Assembly (NCBI RefSeq): GCF_039539345.1
Contig: NZ_BAABCY010000033.1
Location: forward strand, 113,803 to 177,802
Length of the DNA stretch: 64,000 bases
Reading direction: 5' to 3'
Source of the DNA: Snuella lapsa
GTDB taxonomy: Bacteria; Bacteroidota; Bacteroidia; Flavobacteriales; Flavobacteriaceae
Below are positions 17,860-27,222 of this stretch, piece after piece. Position 1 is the stretch's first letter, and the number at the start of each line of letters is the position of its first letter. The position numbers were made by a program, and so were the translations under genes. Under the pieces are notes generated by a model. The model worked only from the letters and a program-made list of their open reading frames with translations. It searched no databases and was not told where the DNA came from.

Positions 17860-19008
17860 ATGAATAAAACGACAATTATAAAACAAGCATTTCAAGTTAA
17901 TATTAACTTCAACCTCATATTTACAAGTCATCTTTTTGAGATTGACAACCCAATACTTGTCGATTTATTTTCAGATAACGCCAATACCAAAAGCAATGCA
18001 ATTGTTGTTATAGACGATGGGGTAACCAAAGCCCACCCACAATTAAAAGCATCAATAATAAACTATTTCAAAGCTCATAATGCATCAATAAATCTACAGG
18101 GAGACATCCTTGAAATTCCTGGTGGCGAACAGGCTAAAAATAGCGAAGCACATATCAAGACTATTTTAAAAAGCGTTAATAACTTTGGCATTGACAGGCA
18201 TTCTTATGTCATTGCTATAGGAGGAGGCGCCGTACTGGATGCTGTTGGATTTGCTGCTGCCATAGCACATCGTGGTGTACGCTTAATACGAATCCCCACA
18301 ACTGTTCTTTCACAAAACGATTCGGGAATAGGTGTTAAAAATGGCATTAATTACTTTGGAAAGAAAAATTTTGTAGGCACCTTTTCTGCTCCTTATGCCG
18401 TTATTAATGACGATACATTTCTTTCAACTCTAGACGATCGCGATTGGCGTTCGGGTATTTCGGAAGCCATAAAAGTGGCCCTAATAAAAGACCGTGTGTT
18501 CTTTGAATGGATTGAAGCAAACGCTATAGCGCTCAACAACAGAGATCAAGACGTAATGAACACCCTTATACATCGCTGCGCAAAAATGCATATGCAACAT
18601 ATTCAAAATTCAGGTGATGCTTTTGAACAAGGGTCGTCCCGTCCGTTGGATTTTGGCCATTGGGCAGCTCACAAATTAGAGCAACTATCCAATTACAGCA
18701 TACGTCACGGAGAAGCTGTGGCCATTGGTATTGCTCTGGATAGCACCTATTCTTACTTAAGAGGCTACCTGACCGAAGATAGCCTGACCCGTATTTTAAA
18801 TTGCATATTAAACTCTGGATTTGATCTCACCCATAGTCACCTGAACGACAAAGTTATAAATGGACTCAATGAATTTAGGGAACACTTGGGAGGCAAATTA
18901 ACCATCATGCTGTTAAAAGCATTAGGAACTGGTTTTGAAGTGCATGACATGGACGAAACCATGGTGCTAAAAGCCATAGATTTACTTAATACTTACAATC
19001 AGGATTAG
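17860..19008 (+). CDS. eboD: EboD, sugar phosphate cyclase (3-dehydroquinate synthase-like)
   Basis: A 382-residue member of the dehydroquinate synthase fold. The NAD-binding glycine motif IGGGAVLDAVGFAAA lies near residue 115 and IPTTVLSQNDSGIGVKNGIN near 145. Zinc ligands are E in ISEAIKVALIKD, H in LDFGHWAAHKLEQ and H in RHGEAVAIG. The KNGIN and PLDFGHW variants differ from true dehydroquinate synthase (KTGVN, TFGHA) and resemble the sedoheptulose-7-phosphate cyclases, so the substrate may be a heptulose phosphate or another keto-sugar phosphate. The canonical aroB would be elsewhere. It precedes eboE by 14 bases. Confidence 0.88.
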   Translation: MNKTTIIKQAFQVNINFNLIFTSHLFEIDNPILVDLFSDNANTKSNAIVVIDDGVTKAHPQLKASIINYFKAHNASINLQGDILEIPGGEQAKNSEAHIKTILKSVNNFGIDRHSYVIAIGGGAVLDAVGFAAAIAHRGVRLIRIPTTVLSQNDSGIGVKNGINYFGKKNFVGTFSAPYAVINDDTFLSTLDDRDWRSGISEAIKVALIKDRVFFEWIEANAIALNNRDQDVMNTLIHRCAKMHMQHIQNSGDAFEQGSSRPLDFGHWAAHKLEQLSNYSIRHGEAVAIGIALDSTYSYLRGYLTEDSLTRILNCILNSGFDLTHSHLNDKVINGLNEFREHLGGKLTIMLLKALGTGFEVHDMDETMVLKAIDLLNTYNQD

Positions 19009-19022
19009 ATACCCCGAACATT

Positions 19023-20234
19023 ATGAAAATTGGAACAAACGCACATCTCAGTTATTGCACAAACATTCATTCCGGTGAAACCTGGGAGGAGGTATTTAAT
19101 AATTTAAAACAATATACGCTAAGCGTAAAAAAAGAGCTTTCACCAGATGCTCCATTTGGCATCGGATTAAGACTTTCTCAAAAAAGTGCCTCTACCCTTT
19201 TAGAAGGTTCTAATTTAAAAACTTTCAAAATCTGGCTGGAACGCGAAAACCTCTATGTATTTACCATTAATGGTTTTCCCTATGGCGCATTTCATAATGT
19301 TGCTATCAAAGATCAGGTACACACCCCTGATTGGACAACAGTAGAGCGCCTGCAATACACAAAAGACCTTATGACAATTCTAGCGGAATTGCTCCCAGAG
19401 AATATGGACGGCAGCGTATCAACATCGCCATTATCATATAAACATTGGTTTAAAAACCAAACATCTATTGATAGCACAAAAAAGAAAGCTTGTGCTGCAT
19501 TAATACAAATTGTTTTACAGCTGGTCTCTATAAAAAAGACGACAGGCAAATTATTACATCTGGATCTGGAACCAGAACCCGATGGCTTTTTGGAAAACAC
19601 GCAAGAGGTCATTGATTTTTTCAAAGATTACCTTTTACAAGAAGGTCTTTTAGAGCTTCAAAAGAAGTTGAGCTGCTCTCATGAAATCGCAAAACAACAC
19701 GTGTTAAACCACATACAAGTTTGTTATGATGTATGCCATTTTGCCTTAGCCTATGAAACTCCCGAATATGTTGTTTCTCAATTAAAAAAAGAAGGTATCA
19801 ACATTGGAAAAATTCAAATCAGCGCAGCAATAAAAAGTGAGCTATCCAGCACCATTCCAATTAAGGAACAACAAACACACCTCCGTCAGTTTGATGAGCC
19901 TACCTACCTACACCAATCCGTTGTCAAACTTACAGATGGAAAACTGCTTCATTTTTCAGATTTGAGTGAAGGCATTGACGCTATGAAACTTAACAAGTTT
20001 AAAGAAATTAGAACACACTTCCATGTTCCCATTTTTATTTCAAACTTTGGTATTTTGCAATCCACTCAAGACGACATCATTAAAGCGCTAAATCTCTGGA
20101 AAGAAAACCAATACAGTAAGCATTTGGAAGTTGAAACCTATACTTGGTCTATTCTCCCTAAAACATTACAGGCAGACCTAACCAAATCTATCACTAGAGA
20201 ACTAGAATGGGTACATAATCAATTATTAAATTAA
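19023..20234 (+). CDS. eboE: EboE, xylose isomerase-like TIM-barrel protein
   Basis: A 403-residue protein beginning MKIGTNAHLSYCTNIHSGETWEEV, the typical EboE N-terminus. TIM-barrel landmarks include FTINGFPYGAFH near residue 80, HLDLEPEPDGFLE near 185 and HIQVCYDVCHFALAYE near 235, whose acidic and His residues could bind a metal. The family is annotated only as a metabolite traffic protein of the ebo cluster; the reaction is unknown. No signal peptide. Its stop is three bases before eboF. Confidence 0.87.
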   Translation: MKIGTNAHLSYCTNIHSGETWEEVFNNLKQYTLSVKKELSPDAPFGIGLRLSQKSASTLLEGSNLKTFKIWLERENLYVFTINGFPYGAFHNVAIKDQVHTPDWTTVERLQYTKDLMTILAELLPENMDGSVSTSPLSYKHWFKNQTSIDSTKKKACAALIQIVLQLVSIKKTTGKLLHLDLEPEPDGFLENTQEVIDFFKDYLLQEGLLELQKKLSCSHEIAKQHVLNHIQVCYDVCHFALAYETPEYVVSQLKKEGINIGKIQISAAIKSELSSTIPIKEQQTHLRQFDEPTYLHQSVVKLTDGKLLHFSDLSEGIDAMKLNKFKEIRTHFHVPIFISNFGILQSTQDDIIKALNLWKENQYSKHLEVETYTWSILPKTLQADLTKSITRELEWVHNQLLN

Positions 20235-20237
20235 GTT

Positions 20238-21620
20238 ATGAATCAAACTGTTGTAATAGATATTGTTGGTCTATCAAGTGCGTTATTGAAGCATAAAGAC
20301 CTGTTTTTAACACAATGGATTGAAAAAAATCAGCTTTCAAAAATAAAACCTGTACTCCCTGCAGTTACCTGTTCTGTACAGTCTACTTACTTAACAGGAA
20401 AATGGCCTAGCGAACATGGTATAGTTGCTAATGGTTGGTATTTTAAAGATGAATGTGAAGTTAAGCTGTGGCGACAATCCAACCATTTGGTACAAGCCCC
20501 CAAAATTTGGGATATGGCTAAGGCAGTCGACCCTAATTTTACCTGCTCGAACATGTTTTGGTGGTACAATATGTATTCTAATGCTGATTATAATGTAACG
20601 CCAAGACCACAATACAGAGCTGACGGTCAAAAAAAACCGGATTGCTATTCTAAGCCCGAAGGCTTAAGAGACCAGCTACAAAAAGAACTCGGCACCTTTC
20701 CGCTCTTTAACTTTTGGGGACCTAATACCTCTATTAAATCTACAAAATGGATCGCTGACGCTTCTAAATTAGTACACAACTGGCACGAACCTACTTTACA
20801 GTTAATCTACTTACCCCACTTAGATTACGTCCTACAAAAACATAGTGATGAAGCCAAGATATTAAAAGACTTAAAAGAACTGGATACTGTTTGCAAGGAT
20901 CTTATATCTTTTTATGAATCTAAAAACGTTAAGATCATTTTACTTTCCGAATATGGTATTAATCCAGTAAAAGGTCCTTTTCATATTAATCGGCTTTTAA
21001 GAGAACACGGTTACATTAAAGTTAGACAAGAAAATGGTTTGGAACTATTGGATTGTGGCATTAGTGATGCCTTCGCCATGGCCGATCATGAAATAGCTCA
21101 TGTATATATAAATAAGAAAAGTAAACTTGAACATATTAAAAAGCTTCTGGAAGACTATCCAGAAATTGACTTGGTCTTGGATAAAGAAAGTCAAAAAGCC
21201 TACAACATTAATCATGAGCGCTCTGGCGACTTAATTGCAGTTGCTAATAAAGATTTTTGGTTTACTTATTACTACTGGCTAGACGATAGGAAAGCTCCCG
21301 ATTTTGCGCGAATGGTAGACATTCACAAGAAACCGGGATACGACCCTGTTGAACTATTTACAGACCCCAAAAAGAAAATGATGACTGCCAGAATCATTTT
21401 TAAACTTTTAAAAAAGAAATTAGGATTTAGAACCTTGTTAGATGTAATCCCATTAAATGCTCAACTCGTAAAAGGCTCGCATGGTTCTACTGGTGTAGAT
21501 GAAACATATTACCCAATATTAGTTCAAGAAAAAACGCACCAAGAGCCCCCTTCACATTCAGGACTTATTGAACCAACCGATGTTTGTCAGTCTATACTAA
21601 AACATATATTCAATCAATAA
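20238..21620 (+). CDS. eboF: EboF, nucleotide pyrophosphatase/phosphodiesterase-like protein
   Basis: A 460-residue protein of the alkaline-phosphatase superfamily. VLPAVTCSVQSTYLTGKWPSEHG near residues 37-60 matches the phosphodiesterase nucleophile region (T or S) and the tG..P..HGi motif. Further metal-ligand regions include YLPHLDYVLQKH near 195, LLSEYGIN near 235 and KGSHGSTG near 415. No signal peptide is visible, so it is probably cytoplasmic. It ends the ebo cluster; 290 bases without a gene follow. The substrate is unknown, possibly a phosphorylated or nucleotide-linked intermediate made by EboC/EboD. Confidence 0.87.
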   Translation: MNQTVVIDIVGLSSALLKHKDLFLTQWIEKNQLSKIKPVLPAVTCSVQSTYLTGKWPSEHGIVANGWYFKDECEVKLWRQSNHLVQAPKIWDMAKAVDPNFTCSNMFWWYNMYSNADYNVTPRPQYRADGQKKPDCYSKPEGLRDQLQKELGTFPLFNFWGPNTSIKSTKWIADASKLVHNWHEPTLQLIYLPHLDYVLQKHSDEAKILKDLKELDTVCKDLISFYESKNVKIILLSEYGINPVKGPFHINRLLREHGYIKVRQENGLELLDCGISDAFAMADHEIAHVYINKKSKLEHIKKLLEDYPEIDLVLDKESQKAYNINHERSGDLIAVANKDFWFTYYYWLDDRKAPDFARMVDIHKKPGYDPVELFTDPKKKMMTARIIFKLLKKKLGFRTLLDVIPLNAQLVKGSHGSTGVDETYYPILVQEKTHQEPPSHSGLIEPTDVCQSILKHIFNQ

Positions 21621-21767
21621 GCCCACTACCTAATAAAACGGCACATACATTACGATGAAATAATTTAAACATTAAGACAACAAAACCTCAACACTACACT
21701 CCACTACAAATAAAAGCTTAAGAGAATTAGGTACATAAAACACACTTGAAGAATTTATTTATTTTTT

Positions 21768-21816
21768 TTCACTGAAATAATTTAAACATTATTGTTATAA
21801 AAATATTTTATTTTTA
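21768..21816 (+). promoter_or_regulatory. putative activator site and promoter of the propeller gene (motif copy 3)
   Basis: TTTTCACTGAA, six bases, TAAACA (21768-21788), exactly 20 bases, then TATTTTTA (21809-21816), a one-mismatch TAnnTTTG box. Same geometry as the other four copies. The start codon at 21911 is 95 bases beyond the -7 box, leaving a leader that contains a palindrome. Confidence 0.65.
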
Positions 21817-21854
21817 GAGCATCATTTCACATTTTATATATAAAATATTTAAGC

Positions 21855-21872
21855 CTTGAAAACGGTTTCAAG
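21855..21872. promoter_or_regulatory. LacI-type palindrome in the leader of the propeller gene
   Basis: CTTGAAA-ACGG-TTTCAAG: two 7-base arms in perfect inverted repeat around a central CG, the look of a LacI/GalR-family operator. It lies between the predicted -7 box and the start codon, where a bound repressor would block elongation. Alternatively it forms an mRNA hairpin. Confidence 0.45.
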
Positions 21873-21910
21873 TTAATTTTTATGTTAATTTGTTTAAACA
21901 AGTTTTAATT

Positions 21911-22975
21911 ATGAATTCTAACAGACGTACTTTTTTAAAAAAAACAGGTATTGTGGTAGGCAGTGCCTTAATAACCCCAACCGTTCATTCTTTTGGCATT
22001 ATTAATAAACCCATACTCAGTGAAAACATTATTGGACATGGTGAATTTAGATATAAAGTTCACAAAGCATGGGGAAATTTAGACCCTAGCACAACCCCTG
22101 TAAACAATTGTCATGAAATGGTAATGGACTCAAAAGGGCGATTAATCATGTCTACAGATGAGCCTAAAAACAATATCATAATTTATGACAAATCAGGAAA
22201 GCTGTTAAATTCATGGACATTAAACTTTAATTCTGCCCACGGATTATCGATCTTTAATGAAGGTGGTACGGATGTTCTATTCATTACAGACCCTAATTCG
22301 GGAAGCGTAGTAAAAACAACAACCGATGGAAAGGTATTAATGAAACTTAAACACCCAAAGGACATAGGAATCTACACTGAAAAAGACAGATTTAGCCCAA
22401 CTGAAACAGCCATAGCGCCTAACGGAGATATCTATGTAGCCGATGGTTATGGTTCACAATATATAATTCAATACAGTGCCAAAGGCGATTATATTCGTCA
22501 TTTTGGAGGCTCAGGTGACAAAGACGACCAATTCAGTACAGCTCATGGTGTTACAATCGATACACGTGACCCCAATAACATAACCTTAATGTGCACTTCG
22601 AGAGCCCACAACTCTTTTAAACGATTCTCACTTGACGGCAATTATTTAAGCTCCATTTTCTTGCCTGGTGCTTATGTTTGCAGAGCTGTTATGGATGATG
22701 ACATCATGTACTCTGGTGTTTGTTGGTCACGATTAAGGTATTTAAACCAAACACCCAATTCTGGTTTTATAACAATTTTAAACAAAGACAATAAAGTAAT
22801 TTCAAATCCTGGGGGCACAGCACCTGTTTACGAAAATGGCAAATTAAAGCTAATGGTTCAAGAATCAACTCTTTTTAACCATTGCCATGATGTATGTATT
22901 GACAACGATAAGAACATCTATGTTTGCCAATGGAATGCCCATAAAACATACCCTATAAAACTGGAACGGGTATAA
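21911..22975 (+). CDS. Tat-exported NHL/6-bladed beta-propeller protein
   Basis: A 354-residue protein starting MNSNRRTFLKKTGIVVG, a twin-arginine signal; an upstream in-frame ATG at 21890 would add seven residues and spoil it. The body has repeating propeller blades, for example MDSKGRLIMSTDEP, SAHGLSIFNEG, IAPNGDIYVADGYGSQYI and DVCIDNDKNIYVCQWNAH. Such proteins often precede ThuA or PQQ-type dehydrogenase genes in Bacteroidota and may bind or open sugars or peptidylglycine-like substrates; function is not established. A 125-base gap separates it from the large fusion protein. Confidence 0.82.
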   Translation: MNSNRRTFLKKTGIVVGSALITPTVHSFGIINKPILSENIIGHGEFRYKVHKAWGNLDPSTTPVNNCHEMVMDSKGRLIMSTDEPKNNIIIYDKSGKLLNSWTLNFNSAHGLSIFNEGGTDVLFITDPNSGSVVKTTTDGKVLMKLKHPKDIGIYTEKDRFSPTETAIAPNGDIYVADGYGSQYIIQYSAKGDYIRHFGGSGDKDDQFSTAHGVTIDTRDPNNITLMCTSRAHNSFKRFSLDGNYLSSIFLPGAYVCRAVMDDDIMYSGVCWSRLRYLNQTPNSGFITILNKDNKVISNPGGTAPVYENGKLKLMVQESTLFNHCHDVCIDNDKNIYVCQWNAHKTYPIKLERV

Positions 22976-23100
22976 AATGAGCTTATCTAAATAAGTCATA
23001 TAGTATTCTAACCGTAACTTAATATAAAAATATTTTCTTAGCTCAACTCTGTCCCATCTCTAAAAAACAATAAAGTATTTAATTAAGACATTACACATTT

Positions 23101-26100
23101 ATGAAATTGAATCTGATCAAAACTTTAACAGTTTATCTAGCAATTGCATTTTTAATACTATCCTGCAACTCTAAAGACAAAACTGTTTTAGTTTTCAGTA
23201 AAACAGCCGGTTTTAGACACGGATCTATAGAATCTGGAATTGCTGCTTTAAAAAAATTAGGAGCTGAGAACCAATTTAAAGTTGTCGCTTCTGAAGATGC
23301 CGCTTATTTTGTTGAAGATTCCCTAAAACAATTTTCTGCTGTTATTTTCCTTAATACCACAGGAGATATCCTTAATCAGGCGCAACAAGCCGATTTTGAA
23401 CGCTACATACAATCTGGAGGTGGTTTTGTAGGTGTACATGCCGCTACCGACACCGAATACGACTGGCCTTGGTACAACAAACTTGTTGGTGCTTATTTTA
23501 AAAACCATCCTCATATCCAAAAAGCCAAACTCAACGTTATAGATAAGTCACATCCATCTACAAAATTTATGGATGACACTTGGAGCAAGGAAGATGAGTG
23601 GTACAACTTCAGAGATATAAACCCCGAAATAAACGTGCTCATTAAAATAGATGAGACGAGCTATAAAGGAGGGACAAATGGCGACAACCACCCCATCTCG
23701 TGGTATCATGAATATGATGGAGGAAGGGCTTTCTATACAGAAATGGGACATACCAACGAAACCTATACCAATCCAACCTACCTAAAGCATTTACTTGGAG
23801 GTATAACCTATGCCATTGGTAAAAACGAACTGGACTACAATAAAGCTTCATCCGACCGCATTCCGCCAGAAAACAGATTTTCAAGACAGGTTCTCGATTT
23901 TAACCTAAATGAACCTATGGAACTTGATGAATTACCAAATCGAGGCATCCTATTCGTTGAACGTCGAGGTGCCTTAAAATTGTTTGATTTTCAAACGGAG
24001 CAAACCAAAACTCTTGCACAACTTGATCTTTTTTATGGGAATGAAGACGGCTTATTAGGTTTGGCCGTAGACCCAAATTACGAAACAAACAATTGGATCT
24101 ACCTTTTTTATTCCGCTCCTGGCGACGAACCTTTGCAATACGTTTCCCGCTTCGATTTAAAAGATGATACGCTAGATTTTAAATCTGAAAAAATATTACT
24201 CGAAATACCTACCATTAGAAAATGCTGCCACAGTGGAGGCGCGTTAGAGTTTGGGCCTAATGGCAACTTGTTTATTACATTGGGGGATAACACAAATCCG
24301 TTTGAATCGTCTGGATATGCTCCCATAGATGAACGCGAAGGCAGAGCACTTTGGGATGCCCAGAAATCGGCTGCAAATACTAATGATTTAAGGGGTAAAA
24401 TTTTAAGGATTAAGCCCGAAGCCGACGGCACCTACTCTATTCCCGAAGGCAATCTTTTTCCTGTAGGAACTCCTAACACCAGACCAGAAATTTATACAAT
24501 GGGTTGCAGAAATCCATTTAGACCCTCAATAGATAGTAAGACAGGATATCTTTACTGGGGCGATGTTGGGCCTGATGCCGGAAAAGGACACCCTGACCGC
24601 GGCCCCAAGGGAATGGGAGAATTTAACCAAGCGAGAAAGGCTGGTTTTTGGGGTTGGCCGTACACAAGAGGAAACAACCAAGTATACAATGCTTATGATT
24701 TTACCACAAAAAAATCCGGCCCTAAATTCGATCCAAACCATTTAATAAACAATTCACCGAATAATACCGGCTTAAAAGAACTTCCCACTGCTCAAGAGTC
24801 CCTTATTTGGTACTCCTATGACAAATCGGAAGAGTTTCCTTGGCTAGGCACAGGTGGCGTAAATCCTATGGCCGGCCCTATTTTTCACGCATCCGATTAT
24901 CCGGATGCCAAAACAACATTTCCTTCTTATTTTGAAGATAAGCTTATTTTATATGAATGGATGCGAGACTGGATATATATCGTTACCCTTGATGAAGACC
25001 ATAACTACAAAAAAGCGGAGCGCTTTATGCCCAAAAGTGAATTTTCACATCCAATGGATATGATATTTGGTTCGGATGGTAATTTATATGTCCTGGAATA
25101 TGGTCAAAAGTGGAACTCCCAAAATTTAGACGCCCGATTAAACCGGATAACATATATTGAAGGAAACCGAAAACCTATTGCTAGAATCACTAAAGATGTT
25201 GAAGTTGGATCTACGCCCCTAACCGTTAAGTTTTCTGGATCGGACTCTGAAGATTATGACAACGACCCCCTTAGTTTTGAATGGACCTTTACCTCCAATG
25301 AAACACAAGCAACAGAAGAAAACCCAAGCTTTACTTTTAATGAAGCTGGCACTTACACTGTACGTTTAAAAGTAACGGACAAAGAAGGCGAAGTTGCTAT
25401 CGCAGAAACAAAAATATTGGTAGGTAACGATCCTCCTGAACTAAGCATAAAAATTGAACCTGATAATTTATTGTACTGGGATAACAAGAAAGTAAACTAT
25501 ACTGTAACAGTTACCGACAAACAAGACGGAAGCACAACTGATGGCTCTATAGACCCTAAAAAAGTTAAAGTAACACTAGACTATATTCCAGAAGGAAACG
25601 ATTTAGTAAAAGCTACTTTAGGCCATCAACAAAATACAGTACCTGAAGGTCAAAAACTCATGGATGCTAGTGATTGCAAAGCTTGTCATGCTGCTAACGA
25701 AAAAGTTAATGGGCCAAGTTATATAGACATTGCCCAAAAGTATACTAAAAAAGACATTGGCTATCTGGTAAGTAAAATTATAAAAGGAGGATCTGGTGTG
25801 TGGGGCGAGCACATGATGTCTGCCCACCCCCAATTAAAGCCAGACGAGGTTGATAAAATGGTAAAATACATTCTATCCCTAAAACCAGATAAAGGATCAG
25901 ACAAAAAACATTTACCAATAAGTGGCATTTTAGAATTTAAAGAACATATGGGAAAAGAGAGTCAGGGCATGTATGTATTAATGGCCTCTTATCTTGACAA
26001 TGGCAATGATGGTCAGTTAGATTCCAAACTTTCTACAAGAGAACAAGTTATTTTTAAAGCACCTAAACTAGAAGCCGAAAAAGCTGATGAGAAAAGTGCT

Positions 26101-26463
26101 GGCTTGGGCACATGGAATGCCGAAGGCCAAACACTTGTTGGATCTATTGTCAACAATTCTTATTTGAAGTTTAACAATCTAAACCTTAAAGATCTGGAAA
26201 ATATCAAGTTTTCAGCTTTCTATGCCAGTGATTACCCATATAAAGGCACTTTAGAAATAAGAGAAAATGCCCTTGACGGTAAACTTATTGGCTCTACTAA
26301 ATTGGGATATCATAATGAGGATAAAGGTGCCATGAAATACTATCAGATATCTGTACGCCCTACTTTAGAAAAAGCATCCCTTTATTTAGTATTTAAAAAT
26401 GACACAGATAAGGAACAGTATATCGCTAACGCTAACTGGATACTACTGAATTATAGACGATAA
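23101..26463 (+). CDS. ThuA / PQQ-type sugar dehydrogenase / PKD / cytochrome c / CBM fusion lipoprotein
   Basis: A 1120-residue lipoprotein (lipobox ILSC near residue 21). Domains in order: ThuA-like glutamine-amidotransferase fold, about 28-240 (VFSKTAGFRHGSI, GVHAATDTEYDWPWY); six-bladed glucose/sorbosone dehydrogenase-like propeller, about 255-695 (GLLGLAVDPNY, CHSGGALEFGPNGNLFITLGDNTNP); PKD domain, about 697-780; single-haem cytochrome c with CKACH at 859-863; and a C-terminal carbohydrate-binding-like domain from about 980. The layout implies sugar oxidation with electrons passed to the fused haem and then to an outside carrier such as azurin. ThuA relatives act on 3-keto-trehalose. 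A bidirectional terminator follows. Confidence 0.88.
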   Translation: MKLNLIKTLTVYLAIAFLILSCNSKDKTVLVFSKTAGFRHGSIESGIAALKKLGAENQFKVVASEDAAYFVEDSLKQFSAVIFLNTTGDILNQAQQADFERYIQSGGGFVGVHAATDTEYDWPWYNKLVGAYFKNHPHIQKAKLNVIDKSHPSTKFMDDTWSKEDEWYNFRDINPEINVLIKIDETSYKGGTNGDNHPISWYHEYDGGRAFYTEMGHTNETYTNPTYLKHLLGGITYAIGKNELDYNKASSDRIPPENRFSRQVLDFNLNEPMELDELPNRGILFVERRGALKLFDFQTEQTKTLAQLDLFYGNEDGLLGLAVDPNYETNNWIYLFYSAPGDEPLQYVSRFDLKDDTLDFKSEKILLEIPTIRKCCHSGGALEFGPNGNLFITLGDNTNPFESSGYAPIDEREGRALWDAQKSAANTNDLRGKILRIKPEADGTYSIPEGNLFPVGTPNTRPEIYTMGCRNPFRPSIDSKTGYLYWGDVGPDAGKGHPDRGPKGMGEFNQARKAGFWGWPYTRGNNQVYNAYDFTTKKSGPKFDPNHLINNSPNNTGLKELPTAQESLIWYSYDKSEEFPWLGTGGVNPMAGPIFHASDYPDAKTTFPSYFEDKLILYEWMRDWIYIVTLDEDHNYKKAERFMPKSEFSHPMDMIFGSDGNLYVLEYGQKWNSQNLDARLNRITYIEGNRKPIARITKDVEVGSTPLTVKFSGSDSEDYDNDPLSFEWTFTSNETQATEENPSFTFNEAGTYTVRLKVTDKEGEVAIAETKILVGNDPPELSIKIEPDNLLYWDNKKVNYTVTVTDKQDGSTTDGSIDPKKVKVTLDYIPEGNDLVKATLGHQQNTVPEGQKLMDASDCKACHAANEKVNGPSYIDIAQKYTKKDIGYLVSKIIKGGSGVWGEHMMSAHPQLKPDEVDKMVKYILSLKPDKGSDKKHLPISGILEFKEHMGKESQGMYVLMASYLDNGNDGQLDSKLSTREQVIFKAPKLEAEKADEKSAGLGTWNAEGQTLVGSIVNNSYLKFNNLNLKDLENIKFSAFYASDYPYKGTLEIRENALDGKLIGSTKLGYHNEDKGAMKYYQISVRPTLEKASLYLVFKNDTDKEQYIANANWILLNYRR

Positions 26464-26473
26464 ATTTATATAT

Positions 26474-26510
26474 AAAAGGGAGCTGTTTTTTTACTTAGCT
26501 CCCTTTTTTT
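26474..26510. terminator. bidirectional rho-independent terminator
   Basis: AAAAGGGAGCT (26474-26484) pairs with AGCTCCCTTTT (26497-26507), flanked by A-runs on one side and T-runs on the other. It separates the convergent fusion-lipoprotein gene and the FnIII-lipoprotein gene. Confidence 0.85.
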
Positions 26511-26526
26511 ATGCTTTCATTTAGGT

Positions 26527-27222
26527 CTAATTAACCTTAAAACTAAACACATCAGACATCGAAGTATTTCCCTCTTCGTCTGTAGTTTTCACTTTCCAAT
26601 AGTATATTTTTCCAGAGATTACTGCAACATTGTCCAACTGACTGGATGTTATATCGCTTTGGTGTATTTCAGGCATCGTAGTTTCTCCGAAATAAATAGT
26701 GTAACTACTAATATTATTATCTAAATCATTAGCAGACCACTTTAATGTAATCCCCCCTCCTGAAGCTGTTACTTCTGCGCCATTTAAAGGTTCAACTGTT
26801 TCGGCTGGAAAAGGTGCATGCTCTGTTACACCTTCTCCCGCATTATAAAACTTCCACGTATCACTTTTTGCTGTAGTTGTCGACTTTTTGGATTTTGAAA
26901 CGACATACCACGAATAAGGTGTCCCTCTGTCGATTTCCACATTTAAAGACGTGTTTGTTGTTGTATGCAACTTAACCGTTTGATCATTTAAATTCTTTAT
27001 GCTTATGTCATAGCTATCTGTTGAATTAGCTTTGCTCCATTTAAAGTTTACAGTACTCTTTTGGCTATTTATAATCTGCCCTTCTAGGCATTCTGAATTA
27101 TTCTCTGGAAAAACCAAAACAGCTTTTTCTGGGTTTGAAGCCTTTTTCTCTTCTGAAGAATCACCTCCCGAACTACAAGAAACTGCCAATAGCACTATAC
27201 CTATATAAATTAACTTTCTCAT
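26527..27222 (-). CDS. lipoprotein with two fibronectin type III-like domains
   Basis: A 231-residue lipoprotein. The lipobox LAVSC is followed by SSGGDSSEEK, a serine/acid-rich tether like the export signal of surface-exposed Bacteroidota lipoproteins. Two FnIII-like units follow: about residues 33-128 (VNFKWSKANSTDSYDI, PYSWYVVSKSK) and 138-231 (ITLKWSANDLDNNISSYTIYF, YYWKVKTTDEEGN). Its start overlaps the stop of the large T9SS protein by four bases, so the two are translationally coupled and probably work together at the cell surface. Confidence 0.75.
   Translation of the reverse strand: MRKLIYIGIVLLAVSCSSGGDSSEEKKASNPEKAVLVFPENNSECLEGQIINSQKSTVNFKWSKANSTDSYDISIKNLNDQTVKLHTTTNTSLNVEIDRGTPYSWYVVSKSKKSTTTAKSDTWKFYNAGEGVTEHAPFPAETVEPLNGAEVTASGGGITLKWSANDLDNNISSYTIYFGETTMPEIHQSDITSSQLDNVAVISGKIYYWKVKTTDEEGNTSMSDVFSFKVN

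Larger units (their letters stand above)
21621..21910. other. intergenic region with two regulatory signals
   Basis: 290 AT-rich bases between eboF and the propeller gene. They hold motif copy 3 (21768-21788), a -7-like box and a LacI-type palindrome (21855-21872), described separately. No terminator was seen for the ebo operon. Confidence 0.5.
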
